Below, piece by piece: positions 1 through 9,037 of a stretch of DNA of 64,000 bases. How positions within the stretch are numbered: the first letter of the stretch is position 1; every line of letters starts with the position of its first letter. Source of the DNA: Halomarina halobia (GTDB lineage: Archaea > Halobacteriota > Halobacteria > Halobacteriales > Haloarculaceae). A program made the translations under genes and the position numbers. The notes beneath the pieces were generated by a model. That model worked only from the letters and a program-made list of their open reading frames with translations, had not been told where the DNA came from and did not search any database. Where the stretch lies: NCBI RefSeq assembly GCF_029338575.1, contig NZ_CP119993.1:806001-870000 (forward strand), read 5' to 3'.

Positions 1-979
1 GCCCGGCAGCGTCAGCCGCGTACGCCTTTGCGCGTCCCTCTGCAATCTTGTGCGAGACGCCCTGGAACTCTCCAATAGGCCGGCCGAACGCTTCGCGCTC
101 ATTGGCGTACTCGATTGCCTGGTCGAGCAGCCATTCGGTGTTACCAATCGCCTGTGCGCCGATTTCGACACGTCCAAGCGAGAGAAAGCCCATTGCCTCG
201 TAGAATGCGTTGTCGACCTCTCCGAGGACGCGCCCGTCACTCAGTCGCACGTTATCGAAGTGAACCTCCGCTTGGAGACCTTCCGACCCGACGGCGTTGT
301 TGAGCGTACCGATGTCGTACTCATCTGCCTCGATGAGAAAGCAGGTGATACCGCCGTAGCGACCGGCTTCCTCCTGTGGTGTCGTCCGCGCGAACACCTG
401 CAGGAAGTCGGCGTACGGCGCGTTGGTTATCCACTGCTTCGTCCCGTTGAGCACCCACTCGTCACCATCACGTTCGGCGCGCGTCGCCATGTTCGGCGAG
501 TCCGAGCCGACGCTAGGTTCTGTTTGACCGAATCCCGTCGACTTCTCGGCGCGGACGACGGGATCGAGGTAGCGCTCGATCTGCCCGCCCTCGGCCTGTG
601 CGAGCAGTGGTTTCGGTCCCTCGGGGCCGGCGAGCACCTGCTCAGTCAGCGGCGTACCCTTCGACGCGAGGTGTTTGTTGGCTTGATACCATGTGACCGT
701 CGAGACGTTCTCACCACCGACATCTTCCGGCAGGTTCATCGCGTAGAATCCTGCTTCCGCGCTCTTCTGGCGGACCTCCTGAATCGCCTCGATGACCTCG
801 TCGGTCAGTCGACCGTCAGGTTCGTGGCCGAGGCGGGGGTTGGTTAGCGTTTCCCCCAACTCGTCGGCGATAGGTGCGACCTCCTGTTCTACGAAGTCAT
901 CGAGGCTCTGCTGGATGAGGCGCGTCTCCTCGTCGGTATCAAACGCGACGCCCGAGGCGCCGCCTGTAGCTTCTGCCAT
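1..979 (-). CDS. acyl-CoA dehydrogenase, C-terminus cut by window edge
   Basis: A flavin-dependent acyl-CoA dehydrogenase, which oxidises an acyl-CoA to the 2-enoyl-CoA in the cytoplasm. The reading frame is open from an ATG at 979 to the window edge, giving 326 residues. The visible part has the family layout: a helical N-terminal domain, then FGQTEPSVGSDS and KQWITNAPYADF of the middle beta domain, then the start of the C-terminal helical domain (ANEREAFGRPIGEFQ). The catalytic glutamate region lies outside the window. It is divergent from the thiolase at 1116 with about 136 bases between. Other acyl-CoA dehydrogenases lie at 13.2 and 18.2 kb, so the region handles several acyl-CoAs. The substrate is not readable from the sequence. 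Confidence 0.9.
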   Translation of the reverse strand, partial: MAEATGGASGVAFDTDEETRLIQQSLDDFVEQEVAPIADELGETLTNPRLGHEPDGRLTDEVIEAIQEVRQKSAEAGFYAMNLPEDVGGENVSTVTWYQANKHLASKGTPLTEQVLAGPEGPKPLLAQAEGGQIERYLDPVVRAEKSTGFGQTEPSVGSDSPNMATRAERDGDEWVLNGTKQWITNAPYADFLQVFARTTPQEEAGRYGGITCFLIEADEYDIGTLNNAVGSEGLQAEVHFDNVRLSDGRVLGEVDNAFYEAMGFLSLGRVEIGAQAIGNTEWLLDQAIEYANEREAFGRPIGEFQGVSHKIAEGRAKAYAADAAG

Positions 980-1115
980 GCTGTGGTACCTACGTGCGTG
1001 AGCGGACACATAATTCCTCTTCTCCTCGTCCCGGCTGGCGTCCGTATCCGGGCCGGGCAAACTATTCGGAAATACAACACGAACACTAAAGCCTGTCGAG
1101 ACAAACCGTTCACTT

Positions 1116-2267
1116 ATGCAGGACGCGTACATCGTTGACGCGGTCCGTACCCCCTTCGGGAAGCGCGACGGTTCGTTCCGTGACACGCATCCACAGGACC
1201 TCGCGGCGGAACCGCTGGTGGCACTGGAAGAGCGCAACGGTTTCACGGGGCCAGACGACATTGAAGACGTCATCTACGGCTGTGTCGATCCAGTAGACGA
1301 GCAGGCGAACAACATCGCACGGCTCGCACCGATGATCGCCGGATGGGGCGACGACGTCCCGGGCGTCCAGCTCGACCGGATGTGCGGATCGGGCCAGCAA
1401 GCGATTAACTTCGCCGCGGGGCAGATTCGCTCGGGATTCCATGACGTCATTATCGCGGGCGGTGTCGAGCATATGACCTGCGTCCCGATGGGGTCGGCTG
1501 GTAATAGTATCGCCAACAGCTACTTCGAGTACTTCGACGAGTTGACGACTCAGGGAGAGGGTGCCGAGCGCATCGCGGCCAACGGTGGATACACTCGTGA
1601 GAAGCTCGATTCCATCGCCGTCGACTCCCAGCATCGCTGGGGTGAGGCTGCCGAGAGCGGTAAGTACGACGAGCAGGTCGTCCCGGTCGAGGTCGAACTG
1701 GACGGCGAGCACGTTATGGTCGAACAAGACGAACACCCACGACCCGAGACGGACGTCGAGACGCTCGCCGAACTGCCCCTCGCCTTCCGCGAGAAGGGTA
1801 ACGGTGTCATCCACGCAGGCAACTCCTCGGGTATCGTCGACGGATCGGCTGCTACGCTCGTCGCATCCGGCGACGCTTGCGAGGAGCACGACTGGGAGCC
1901 GAAAGCCCGCATCGTCGATACGCACGTCGTCGGTGTCGACCCGGTGACGATGCTCAGGGGGCCAATTCCCGCGACGAACGAGTTGCTCGAAGAGAACGAC
2001 CTTACGGTCGACGACATCGACCGCTTCGAGGTGAACGAGGCGTTCGCCTCCGTCGTATCGGCGTGGCTCGCGGAGACGGGGGCAGACTGGGAACGGACGA
2101 ACGTCTGGGGCGGCGCCATCGCCCACGGTCACCCGCTCGGTGCGACCGGAGCGGCGCTGCTCGGGAAATTGCCCTATCAGCTCGAGGAATGCGACGGTCG
2201 GTACGGCGTCTGCACCATGTGTATCGGGTTCGGCCAGGGCATCGCCACCCTCGTCGAACGCGTCTAA
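1116..2267 (+). CDS. thiolase (acetyl-CoA acyltransferase)
   Basis: A 383-residue thiolase that cleaves 3-ketoacyl-CoA with CoA, or condenses in reverse. The nucleophile is C90 in RMCGSGQQA. The C-terminal half has the NEAFA motif, the GGAIAHGHPLGATGA block with catalytic H339, and C369 in CIGFGQG, so all three catalytic residues are present. The length is typical, and the first residues (MQDAYIVDAVRTPFGK) are the usual thiolase N-terminus, which fixes the start. It is divergent from the acyl-CoA dehydrogenase at 979. In this cluster it most likely performs the last step of beta-oxidation. Whether it prefers short, branched or ketoacid-derived substrates cannot be told. Confidence 0.93.
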   Translation: MQDAYIVDAVRTPFGKRDGSFRDTHPQDLAAEPLVALEERNGFTGPDDIEDVIYGCVDPVDEQANNIARLAPMIAGWGDDVPGVQLDRMCGSGQQAINFAAGQIRSGFHDVIIAGGVEHMTCVPMGSAGNSIANSYFEYFDELTTQGEGAERIAANGGYTREKLDSIAVDSQHRWGEAAESGKYDEQVVPVEVELDGEHVMVEQDEHPRPETDVETLAELPLAFREKGNGVIHAGNSSGIVDGSAATLVASGDACEEHDWEPKARIVDTHVVGVDPVTMLRGPIPATNELLEENDLTVDDIDRFEVNEAFASVVSAWLAETGADWERTNVWGGAIAHGHPLGATGAALLGKLPYQLEECDGRYGVCTMCIGFGQGIATLVERV

Positions 2268-2508
2268 CCCCTCGTCGACCGAGTTACAGCTTTCTTGTCG
2301 ATCCGGCGTGGCCGAGTGGCCAACTCCACTTTCGACCGGACGGCGACGCACCGGTTGACAGAGCCCGGAAGCCGTACACGAACAGTCGGAGCTGTCTCTT
2401 CTACTATGGCGTCACCACGATCCTCAACGGCGGGGCCGTGGCGGCCTCACCGACCGGAATTTGCCAAGGGAGTCGAAGCGGGGTCCGTCATCCGCTCCGG
2501 TAACACAC

Positions 2509-3831
2509 TCACTCCGGCAAACTACACGCGCTCTCCTCGCACGGTCGGAGGTTCTCGCCGGCCTTCGAGACGGTGAGAATCTCGCGAGTCGGGAACGACT
2601 TTTCCCCCCACCAGCCCTCCTTGCTCTCGACCGTCTCTGAGACGCAGATGTTGGCGGTCGCCTGGTGGTCGCACTCCCGCAGGCGGACTTCGCCTGTCGG
2701 TCCCTGGACGCTCATCCCTTCGAGCGCGGAGACGAGCGCCGCGGAATCGGCAGAACCGGCGGACGTGCCCGTCTCACTGGCAGCCTTCGCGGCCAGGCGC
2801 GTCGCGAGGTACGCAGTCGTGGACCACGTGTCGGGCACTGCGCCGCCGTTTTTCTCCATGTACCTGTTGACGAACTCACGGTTGACATCGGTGTCCTGCT
2901 CGAAGTAGTAGCCCGCGCCGTACGTGCCGACGGCGGCCTGCCCAGCACCCTTCATCACGTCGACCGAGTTCAGGATGAGGACGTCCATCTGGTCCATCAG
3001 CCCGAAGTTCTCCATCTGCTTGGTCGCGTTCACTGCGTCGGAACCGGCGGCGCGAACGCAGACGAGATCCGCGTCGGAGCTCGCCACCTTCTGAATCTCC
3101 GTCGAGTAGTCCGTCGCGCCCAGTTTCGGCCACACCTGCTGGACGACTTCGCCACCGTTCTGCTTGGCGACTTCGACGAACCCGCCGACGCTCGCGCGCC
3201 CCCACGAGTAGTCAGCCCCCATCGTCGCGAACGACTTGCCGAGGTTCTGCATCGACCACTCGGCCAGCGCCCGCGTGTTCTGGTACGTGCTCCCAATGGT
3301 CCGAAACGTGTGGCGATTACAGTTCTCCCCGGTGAGTGGCTCTGCGGCCGCGCCAGTGATGATGAGCGGCGTTCCGCTCTGCTGGGCGTGTTCCGACACC
3401 GCCGCCGCGACGGCCGAACTGTTCGTCCCGACGAGCACATCGACGTTCTCCTGGTCGGTCAGTTCACGGGCCCGCTGTAGCCCCTTTGTCGGGTCGAGTT
3501 TCGTATCGAGAACGCCGACGTTCTCGATGGTGACGTCCATCTCCGAGCCGATCTGTTCGAGTGCGACTTCAGTGCCCCCGACCTGATACTCACCGAGGCT
3601 GGAGTACGGGCCGCTGAGCGGGTAGAGGAACCCAACCTTGAGTGACGCGCTGCCGGATCCACCGCCGTCGGTCCCGTTCGAACTACTGCCGTTCGACTGT
3701 CCAGTGCCGCCTCCACCCCCGCCACCGGCTTGTTCACTCGTACACCCCGCCAATCCCATCAACCCGCCCACGGTCGCTCCCGACCCGATTCGACGCAACA
3801 CTGTTCGTCTGGATCGTTCTCTCGTTCCCAT
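2509..3831 (-). CDS. branched-chain-amino-acid-type ABC transporter binding lipoprotein
   Basis: A 440-residue extracellular solute-binding protein of the LivJ/LivK (type I periplasmic fold) family. The N-terminus has a twin-arginine motif (SRRTVLRR) and a lipobox ending at C30 (GLAGC), followed by a Gly/Ser/Asn linker, as in Tat-exported haloarchaeal lipoproteins. It is clearly related to the binding protein at 29.9 kb: both have WPKLGATDYSTEIQ, CDHQAT and a C-terminal LRPCEE block with extra cysteines. No permease or ATPase genes adjoin it, so it probably feeds the LivFGHM-type importer at 26-30 kb. In this family the ligand may be an amino acid, an amide or a short or aromatic acid; given the cluster an organic acid is plausible, which is inference. 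Confidence 0.9.
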   Translation of the reverse strand: MGTRERSRRTVLRRIGSGATVGGLMGLAGCTSEQAGGGGGGGTGQSNGSSSNGTDGGGSGSASLKVGFLYPLSGPYSSLGEYQVGGTEVALEQIGSEMDVTIENVGVLDTKLDPTKGLQRARELTDQENVDVLVGTNSSAVAAAVSEHAQQSGTPLIITGAAAEPLTGENCNRHTFRTIGSTYQNTRALAEWSMQNLGKSFATMGADYSWGRASVGGFVEVAKQNGGEVVQQVWPKLGATDYSTEIQKVASSDADLVCVRAAGSDAVNATKQMENFGLMDQMDVLILNSVDVMKGAGQAAVGTYGAGYYFEQDTDVNREFVNRYMEKNGGAVPDTWSTTAYLATRLAAKAASETGTSAGSADSAALVSALEGMSVQGPTGEVRLRECDHQATANICVSETVESKEGWWGEKSFPTREILTVSKAGENLRPCEESACSLPE

Positions 3832-4114
3832 CGTTATGGTGTGCGATAGCTTGTCACAACGTTACTAAAGTGTTTCGACAGTGGCGACACGAACGCCACT
3901 CGGCGACAGGTGACGGAGAGATGGACGTGGCGGAGAGATGAATTCGTCACACACGCACGAGCACAGGGCGCTACTCGCGGCGGGTGAAACGGTATATGTC
4001 GTCGGCCCGCACGATTGCACGGATGAACTACCACGACCGACGGACAGGCGATGCACGCTCCAGGGTCTGCCGCTCGGACGACGGGGACGGGCGACCGTGG
4101 ACCGCGGCGAGAAC

Positions 4115-4121
4115 GGAGGAG
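4115..4121 (+). promoter_or_regulatory. Shine-Dalgarno site deciding a GTG start
   Basis: GGAGGAG ends five bases before a GTG at 4126. It argues that the epoxide hydrolase starts there and not at the upstream in-frame ATG at 4051, whose extra 25 residues are Arg/Gly-rich and unlike the family. Confidence 0.6.
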
Positions 4122-4125
4122 TACC

Positions 4126-5319
4126 GTGGCCGCTGAAGAGGACTCGATACGACCGTTCGAGGTTGACGTTTCCGACGAGGCCGTCGCCGACCTCCGGGAG
4201 CGACTGGCCAACGCGCGCTGGCCCGACGACCCGCCGGTCGACGGCTGGGGGTACGGAACCGATCCGACGTACCTCAAGACGCTGTGTGAGTACTGGCGCG
4301 AGGAGTTCGACTGGGCGGCGTTCGAGCGCCGGTTGAACCGGTTCGACCAGTTCACGACGAATGTCGACGGCCAGCGGATTCACTTCTACCACGTGCGTTC
4401 GCCCGAACCGGACGCCGTTCCGCTGCTGTTGAGTCACGGCTGGCCCGGGTCGGTCGCGGAGTTCCTCGACGTCCTCGGCCCGCTGAGCGACCCGGCGGCC
4501 CACGGGGGCGACGTCGGAGACGCGTTCCACGTGGTCGCACCGTCGCTGCCGGGGTACGGGTTCTCGGGACCGACCGACGAACCGGGCTACGACGCTCGGC
4601 GGATCGCCGACGCGTTCGACGACCTGATGGACCGCCTCGGCTACGACCGCTACGTCGCCCAGGGGGGCGACTGGGGTGCGCTGATCACCGCGATACTGGG
4701 GGCGACCCGCCCGGACCGTGTGGCCGCGATTCACGCCAACCTCCTGTTCGTCGCCCCCTCCCAGTTCGACGACCCGACCGGGATGCTCGACGAGGACGGG
4801 ATGGCAGACTACCGGGCGACGAAAGCGGCCCGCGAGGGGGAGACGGGGTACCAGGCGATACAGTCGACGAAACCGCAGACGCTGGCGTACGGACTCACTG
4901 ACTCGCCGGTCGGTCTCGCGGCGTGGATCGTCGAGAAGTTCCGGACGTGGAGCGACTGCGACGGCGACGTCGAGTCGAGTTTCGAACGAGACCGACTGCT
5001 CGACAACCTGAGCGTCTACTGGCTGACGGGGACGATCAACTCCTCGATACGGCTGTACTACGAGACGGAGTTCGCGAAGGCCGTCCCCGAGAGCGTCGAC
5101 GTCCCGACCGGCCACGCCCGCTATCCGGTCGAGGTGTCGCGGACGCCTCGAGCGTGGGCCGACGCGGTGTACGACATCGACCACTGGGTCGACATGCCCG
5201 AGGGCGGTCACTTCGCCGCCATGGAGGTACCCGACCTGTTCGTGGACGACCTCAGGGAGTTTTTTGCCGATCACCGTGAGGTCGACGGCGCGGACGCCGA
5301 AGACGACAGAGCGGCGTAA
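4126..5319 (+). CDS. epoxide hydrolase, alpha/beta-hydrolase fold with EHN domain
   Basis: A 397-residue microsomal-type epoxide hydrolase. The N-terminal EHN domain (RPFEVDVSDEAVADLRERL onward) precedes an alpha/beta-hydrolase domain with the oxyanion-hole HGWPGS (about residues 104-109), the nucleophile elbow GGDWGA with D182, cap tyrosines in the VYWLTGTINSS region, and catalytic histidine H362 in GGHFAAME. The family opens epoxides to diols through an ester on the aspartate. The GTG start is chosen for its Shine-Dalgarno site; the longer ATG form starting at 4051 is the alternative. It converges on the acetoacetate-decarboxylase-like gene with a 16-base gap. The substrate is unknown. Confidence 0.88.
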   Translation: MAAEEDSIRPFEVDVSDEAVADLRERLANARWPDDPPVDGWGYGTDPTYLKTLCEYWREEFDWAAFERRLNRFDQFTTNVDGQRIHFYHVRSPEPDAVPLLLSHGWPGSVAEFLDVLGPLSDPAAHGGDVGDAFHVVAPSLPGYGFSGPTDEPGYDARRIADAFDDLMDRLGYDRYVAQGGDWGALITAILGATRPDRVAAIHANLLFVAPSQFDDPTGMLDEDGMADYRATKAAREGETGYQAIQSTKPQTLAYGLTDSPVGLAAWIVEKFRTWSDCDGDVESSFERDRLLDNLSVYWLTGTINSSIRLYYETEFAKAVPESVDVPTGHARYPVEVSRTPRAWADAVYDIDHWVDMPEGGHFAAMEVPDLFVDDLREFFADHREVDGADAEDDRAA

Positions 5320-5335
5320 GTCGACGGAGCGGGAC

Positions 5336-6142
5336 CTACGTCGGGCCCTGACTCGCCTCGGCTTCCGAGAGGTCGTCAAGTGCGAGCCAGTCGTCGGCTC
5401 CACGGGCGAAGGCGTACGGGGCGAATACGTCCGGGTCGACCGTCTTGAGCACTGTCTGACTCGACGCCAGGTCGGCCTCGATGTAGGCAGCCCCGCGGGT
5501 CTCCTCGACCGCTACGTCACCCAACGGGTCGTGTGCGGTCCGACCGAGCGTCACCGATCCGGGACCGGTCTCGAAGCGGTGGAGGTCGCTCTCGAAGTCG
5601 ACGCGAACCAGCGTCGGGTCGAACTGGAACGCTCGGCCGGTCGCGTCGGGCAGGTACTTGTAGTGAAACACCGTTCGCGGCGCGGGGGTCGCGTCCCGTC
5701 GTGTCTCCATCGTCGCGTCGACGTCGAGGAGGTACTCGTCGTGCCGGGCGACCCGACCGGCGACTTCGTCGCCGTCGCGGTCCAGTCGGACGGCGGCCCG
5801 CTTCTTCGGTTCGCCGAACAGGTCCCGACCCCACCGGACCGCGGCGTCCGTCGACATCGGCATCCACAGGCAGTAGAAGCCGACCGTGCCCTCGTGTTCA
5901 GCCTGGACGTACAGTCCACCGCCCGCGAACGACCCGACGCAGTTGCTCCGACCGACTTCGACGACCTCCGCTTCGACCAGCGGTTCGTCGGTCGGTGTCA
6001 GTCCCGGGGGAAGGACCTCCTCGACGACGTCAGGTCGGGTGAGATACCTGACTGAGACCGACCGGGTGTCGACGAACCGGTTCTCCGCCATCCGGTCTCG
6101 AATCGCGGCGACCTCGGCGTTCGACCGTACGAACCCCGTCAT
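5336..6142 (-). CDS. acetoacetate decarboxylase family protein
   Basis: A 268-residue protein of the acetoacetate decarboxylase (ADC) superfamily. The EPKKRA motif supplies the adjacent lysines K113-K114; in true ADC the first forms the Schiff base and the second lowers its pKa. The start at ATG 6142 (MTGFVRSN) is chosen because upstream sequence in the frame is Arg-rich shadow coding. It lies 94 bases downstream of hyuB and on the same strand, so it may be cotranscribed with hyuAB. Some ADC-fold proteins are not decarboxylases, so the exact reaction is open; acetoacetate to acetone is the classical one. Confidence 0.85.
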   Translation of the reverse strand: MTGFVRSNAEVAAIRDRMAENRFVDTRSVSVRYLTRPDVVEEVLPPGLTPTDEPLVEAEVVEVGRSNCVGSFAGGGLYVQAEHEGTVGFYCLWMPMSTDAAVRWGRDLFGEPKKRAAVRLDRDGDEVAGRVARHDEYLLDVDATMETRRDATPAPRTVFHYKYLPDATGRAFQFDPTLVRVDFESDLHRFETGPGSVTLGRTAHDPLGDVAVEETRGAAYIEADLASSQTVLKTVDPDVFAPYAFARGADDWLALDDLSEAEASQGPT

Positions 6143-6236
6143 CGCTCGTCGCCTCCCGTCGTGGTAGTGAGCGCTCCGTCGACCCGAGGCGGGGGCATCT
6201 CGCCGTCGCCGGCCGCGCTCACTGATGAGGCGGGAG

Positions 6237-7904
6237 TCACGACTCCTCTCCCGGGTCGTGGTCGTACACCTCGCGGGCCCGCTCTGCCGAGACGTACCCC
6301 AACCGGACGTCGCGTTCGACGAGCGCCGGGTCGCGCTTCTCCGGGTCGCCGTACCCGCCGGGCGTGGCGGAGATGAACGAGAGCGTCTCATTGGGACGGA
6401 GCACGCCCGGACCGTTCAGTGCGACGTCGTCGCCCGCGTCGGAGGAGACGGTCGCCGGCCGGCCGGGGGTGCCCCCGCGGAACCCCTCGGGGCCTTCGTC
6501 GGCCCGGCCGGAGGTGAGGCTGTAGTAAACCGGTCGGTCGGTCGGGTTGTGGATGGCGACCCGCATCGCTGGGCCCGAGCGGTGCTCGCCGGCTCCCTCG
6601 CGGTCCGGGACCATCTCGGTCGTCTCCCACCGGATGGGGCCGTAGCGTTCGAACATCTCGATCGGCGTCGACTTGCCGTTGTACGGGAAGAAGACCGCCG
6701 GCGTCCCGTCCTTGTCCGCGCGAGCCGGCATCCCGCCGGCGGTACCGGAGACGGCGATGAACTCCTCGCCGTTTTCGTCCTGTCCGCTGAACGCAGCGAG
6801 CTGGATGCCCGCCATCTCGCTGAGCGCCGACTCGGGGACGACTTGCCCGAGAGCGCGGATAAGTGCGTCTTCGGCCTGCGAGTACGTCAGGTGGCGCCCC
6901 ATCGTCGCCACGGGTCGGTCGCAGTTGAGCGCCGAGCCCTCGGGGGCGCGGACCTCGATGGGTCGGAAGTACCCCTCCGAGTTCGGAAGGTCGGGCACTA
7001 GCATGCACTTGACGATGTACTCGGTGACGGTAACGACGTTCCCGAACGGGCAGTTGATACCGCCGTCGACCTGGTCGGACGTGCCCTCGAAGTCGACGAG
7101 CAGGTCGTCGCCGTCGACGGTGACGGCAACCGCGATAGTAACATCCAGGTCGTTGACCGCGAACGACACCTCGCTCTCGTACGTACCGTCGGGCAGGTCC
7201 GCGAGTCGCTCGCGGAGCGCGCGCTCTGAGCGGTCGATGACCTGTTCGGTCACCCGGTCGAACGTCTCGCGCCCGTACTCCTCGACGACCTCCGTGAGTC
7301 GGCGCTCGCCGAGGGTGTTGCCCGAACGGAGCGCTTCAATATCGCCCATTGCTTGGTGGGGGATGCGGACGTTACTCCTGACGAACCCGTCGACCGCGTC
7401 GTTGCGCTTGCCGGCCTCGTAGAGCTTCGTCGGCGGTATCAACAGCCCCTCCTCGTACACCTGGCCCGCGTCGGTCGACCAGCCGCCACGATTGCCGCCG
7501 ACGTCGTCGGTGTGACCGAGTGCCCCCGTTATTCCGACCAGTTCGTCGTCGACGTACACCGGGTTGAGGACGACGACGTCCGAGAGGTGGCCGCCGCCGA
7601 TCCACGGGTCGTTCGTGATGATGGTGTCGCCCGGTTCGAGGTCCTCGGGCGGGAAGTGCTCGTCGAGGATCGTCCGCGTCGTCCGCGAAAGGCTTCCCGA
7701 GAGGACGGGGACGCTCTGGGCGGAGAGACCGATGGCCTCCCCGTCGGCGGTCATCACCGCCGTCGAGGCGTCGGCCGCTTCGCGGATGCTGAACGAGAAC
7801 GCCAGCCGTTCGGTAGCGTCGTACATCTCGTCGGCGGTCGCCTGCAGACGGTTCCACAGCACTTGGGTCTCCAAGTCGCTCGGCGTCGTATCGACGTTGC
7901 TCAT
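6237..7904 (-). CDS. hyuB: hydantoinase B / oxoprolinase family subunit
   Basis: A 555-residue HyuB-family protein (N-methylhydantoinase B, 5-oxoprolinase C-terminal half, acetone carboxylase subunit). Diagnostic stretches are ETQVLWNRLQATADEMYD near the N-terminus, ITNDPWIGGGHLSDV, GHTDDVGGNRGGWSTDAG, and the C-terminal glycine-rich GGYGDPEKRDP. HyuB proteins work with an ATP-dependent HyuA. The start at ATG 7904 (MSNVDTT) is preferred to an upstream ATG with an Arg-rich extension. The matching hyuA ends at 9038 on the same strand, but a decayed hyuB copy and a foreign fragment lie between, so the pair is now about 1.1 kb apart. Substrate not determinable. Confidence 0.9.
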   Translation of the reverse strand: MSNVDTTPSDLETQVLWNRLQATADEMYDATERLAFSFSIREAADASTAVMTADGEAIGLSAQSVPVLSGSLSRTTRTILDEHFPPEDLEPGDTIITNDPWIGGGHLSDVVVLNPVYVDDELVGITGALGHTDDVGGNRGGWSTDAGQVYEEGLLIPPTKLYEAGKRNDAVDGFVRSNVRIPHQAMGDIEALRSGNTLGERRLTEVVEEYGRETFDRVTEQVIDRSERALRERLADLPDGTYESEVSFAVNDLDVTIAVAVTVDGDDLLVDFEGTSDQVDGGINCPFGNVVTVTEYIVKCMLVPDLPNSEGYFRPIEVRAPEGSALNCDRPVATMGRHLTYSQAEDALIRALGQVVPESALSEMAGIQLAAFSGQDENGEEFIAVSGTAGGMPARADKDGTPAVFFPYNGKSTPIEMFERYGPIRWETTEMVPDREGAGEHRSGPAMRVAIHNPTDRPVYYSLTSGRADEGPEGFRGGTPGRPATVSSDAGDDVALNGPGVLRPNETLSFISATPGGYGDPEKRDPALVERDVRLGYVSAERAREVYDHDPGEES

Positions 7905-8283
7905 GGCTGTCTCCCGTCGAGACGGTCGTCGGCGCATGCGGAAATCGACTCATCGGGGGCGGACTCGTTTGTGAACATCTCGATCGTGCGTACCTTCATC
8001 ACACGGCCACCTATAGCTCACGCCTATCTCGATCTCGTAATACATCTATGTCTAACATTTACGGCGGTGCGTTCGTGAGGTATCGACGCGTTCGACGCCC
8101 CGCCGGATGAACTGGTCGTCTGGCCAGGACGAGTACAAGGGCAACAGTTATATTTCAGGTGTGAGTTAGCACGGCACAGTATCCGGCCTCGCGGCCTCAG
8201 TTCGGCCGCGGTCGAACGGTAGTGGGCCGTTGGACTATCCACCGTCACGCACTCGGACCGATCGAGACACCGCGTAGCGGTTA
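7905..8283. other. non-coding stretch upstream of hyuB
   Basis: No credible gene. The part around 7990-8070 is relatively AT-rich and probably holds the promoter that now serves the intact hyuB, since the decayed region separates it from hyuA. No clear operator repeat was seen. Confidence 0.4.
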
Positions 8284-8510
8284 CTCGCCAGGGAGCGCGA
8301 CCAACTCAGCGCCGAGCGAACCATGTTCAAAGCGTTCGCCGACCGCATCGCTGCGCCGGAGATCAGACGGCCGACGGTCGCGGTTCTGCCGTCGAACAGT
8401 TTGCCGCTCGTCGACGGCGCTCGATGCGCCGGAACGGACGCTATCAGGCGAGCGTACCGCGAGACGATGATGACCCTCGACCACTACGAGGAGGTGTGCG
8501 ACGAGATCGA
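8284..8510 (+). pseudogene. N-terminal fragment of a DUF7260-family gene
   Basis: The frame reads RERDQLSAERTMFKAFADR and, further on, RRAYRETMMTLDHYEEVCDE. This parallels the complete gene at 39400-40185, which has VRAERAAFETFAERVRALD and RTAYQETVLAVEHYESVYGE at the same spacing. DUF7260 is a haloarchaeal family of unknown function with predicted long helices. The fragment ends abruptly where the hyuB remnant begins on the opposite strand, so the C-terminal half is missing. An in-frame stop at 8275 lies just upstream, and the only internal ATG (8323) would not make a family-length protein. Confidence 0.6.
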
Positions 8511-8518
8511 TATGCGCG

Positions 8519-9037
8519 CTAAGCCCCCGTGCCGATGGTCAACAGCCCGAACTCCTCGACCGTCTTGGGGGTTCGGCTCCACTGCTCGACGTTGGTCGAC
8601 CAGCCACCACGGTTGCCGTCGCCGTCGTCCGTGTGGCCGAACATACCGGCGATGCCGACGAGTTCGCCGTCGCTGAATCGGGGTGAGCACGGCGAAATCC
8701 GAGAGGTGGCCCGCGCCGATTCACGGGTCGTTGGTGACGATGGCGTCGCCCGGTTCGAGGCCTTCCGGCGGGAAGTTGTCCTCGAGCACGGTCTACGTCG
8801 TCGACGAGAGCGCCCCCGAAAAGACCGGGACGCTCTTGTTCGAGAGGCCGATTACCTCCAGTCGGCGGCCATCACTGTTGAGCAAATGTCGCTACCACTC
8901 CGAATAGACAGCGGGAACACGAGGCGCTTACCGGTCTCGTACATCTCGTCTGCGGTCGCGCGCAGACAATTCCACAGCACCTGCGTCTCGAATTCGTCGA
9001 CGCTTGGCGGGGTTCGTTCGTTGGTCGTCGTGAGTGC
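8519..9037 (-). pseudogene. decayed hyuB copy (N-terminal third)
   Basis: Piecewise translation matches the first ~165 residues of the intact HyuB at 6237-7904. It contains FETQVLWNCLRATADEMYE, then NFPPEGLEPGDAIVTNDP, GAGHLSDFAVLTP, then GHTDDGDGNRGGWSTN. These pieces lie in at least three different frames, and there are in-frame stops, including TAG after SSTT and TGA replacing the Trp codon of NDPWIG. The rest of the gene is missing. It begins right at the stop of hyuA, where an intact hyuB with an overlapping start would be expected. It is therefore probably the original partner, now dead, with the intact copy downstream taking its role. Confidence 0.85.

Noticed and set aside
1110..2351. 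413-residue minus-strand frame opposite the thiolase
   Set aside because: Antisense shadow of a clear thiolase gene; Arg/Val-rich with no domain, as expected from high-GC third-codon positions.
2301..2380. GCGTGGCCGAGTGGCC resembles the 5' end of a leucine or serine tRNA
   Set aside because: No T-loop (GGTTCGAATCC-like) or matching acceptor stem follows at tRNA distance.
3865..5403. 512-residue minus-strand frame opposite the epoxide hydrolase
   Set aside because: Shadow frame; extremely Arg/Val-rich, and the plus-strand gene has all catalytic motifs.
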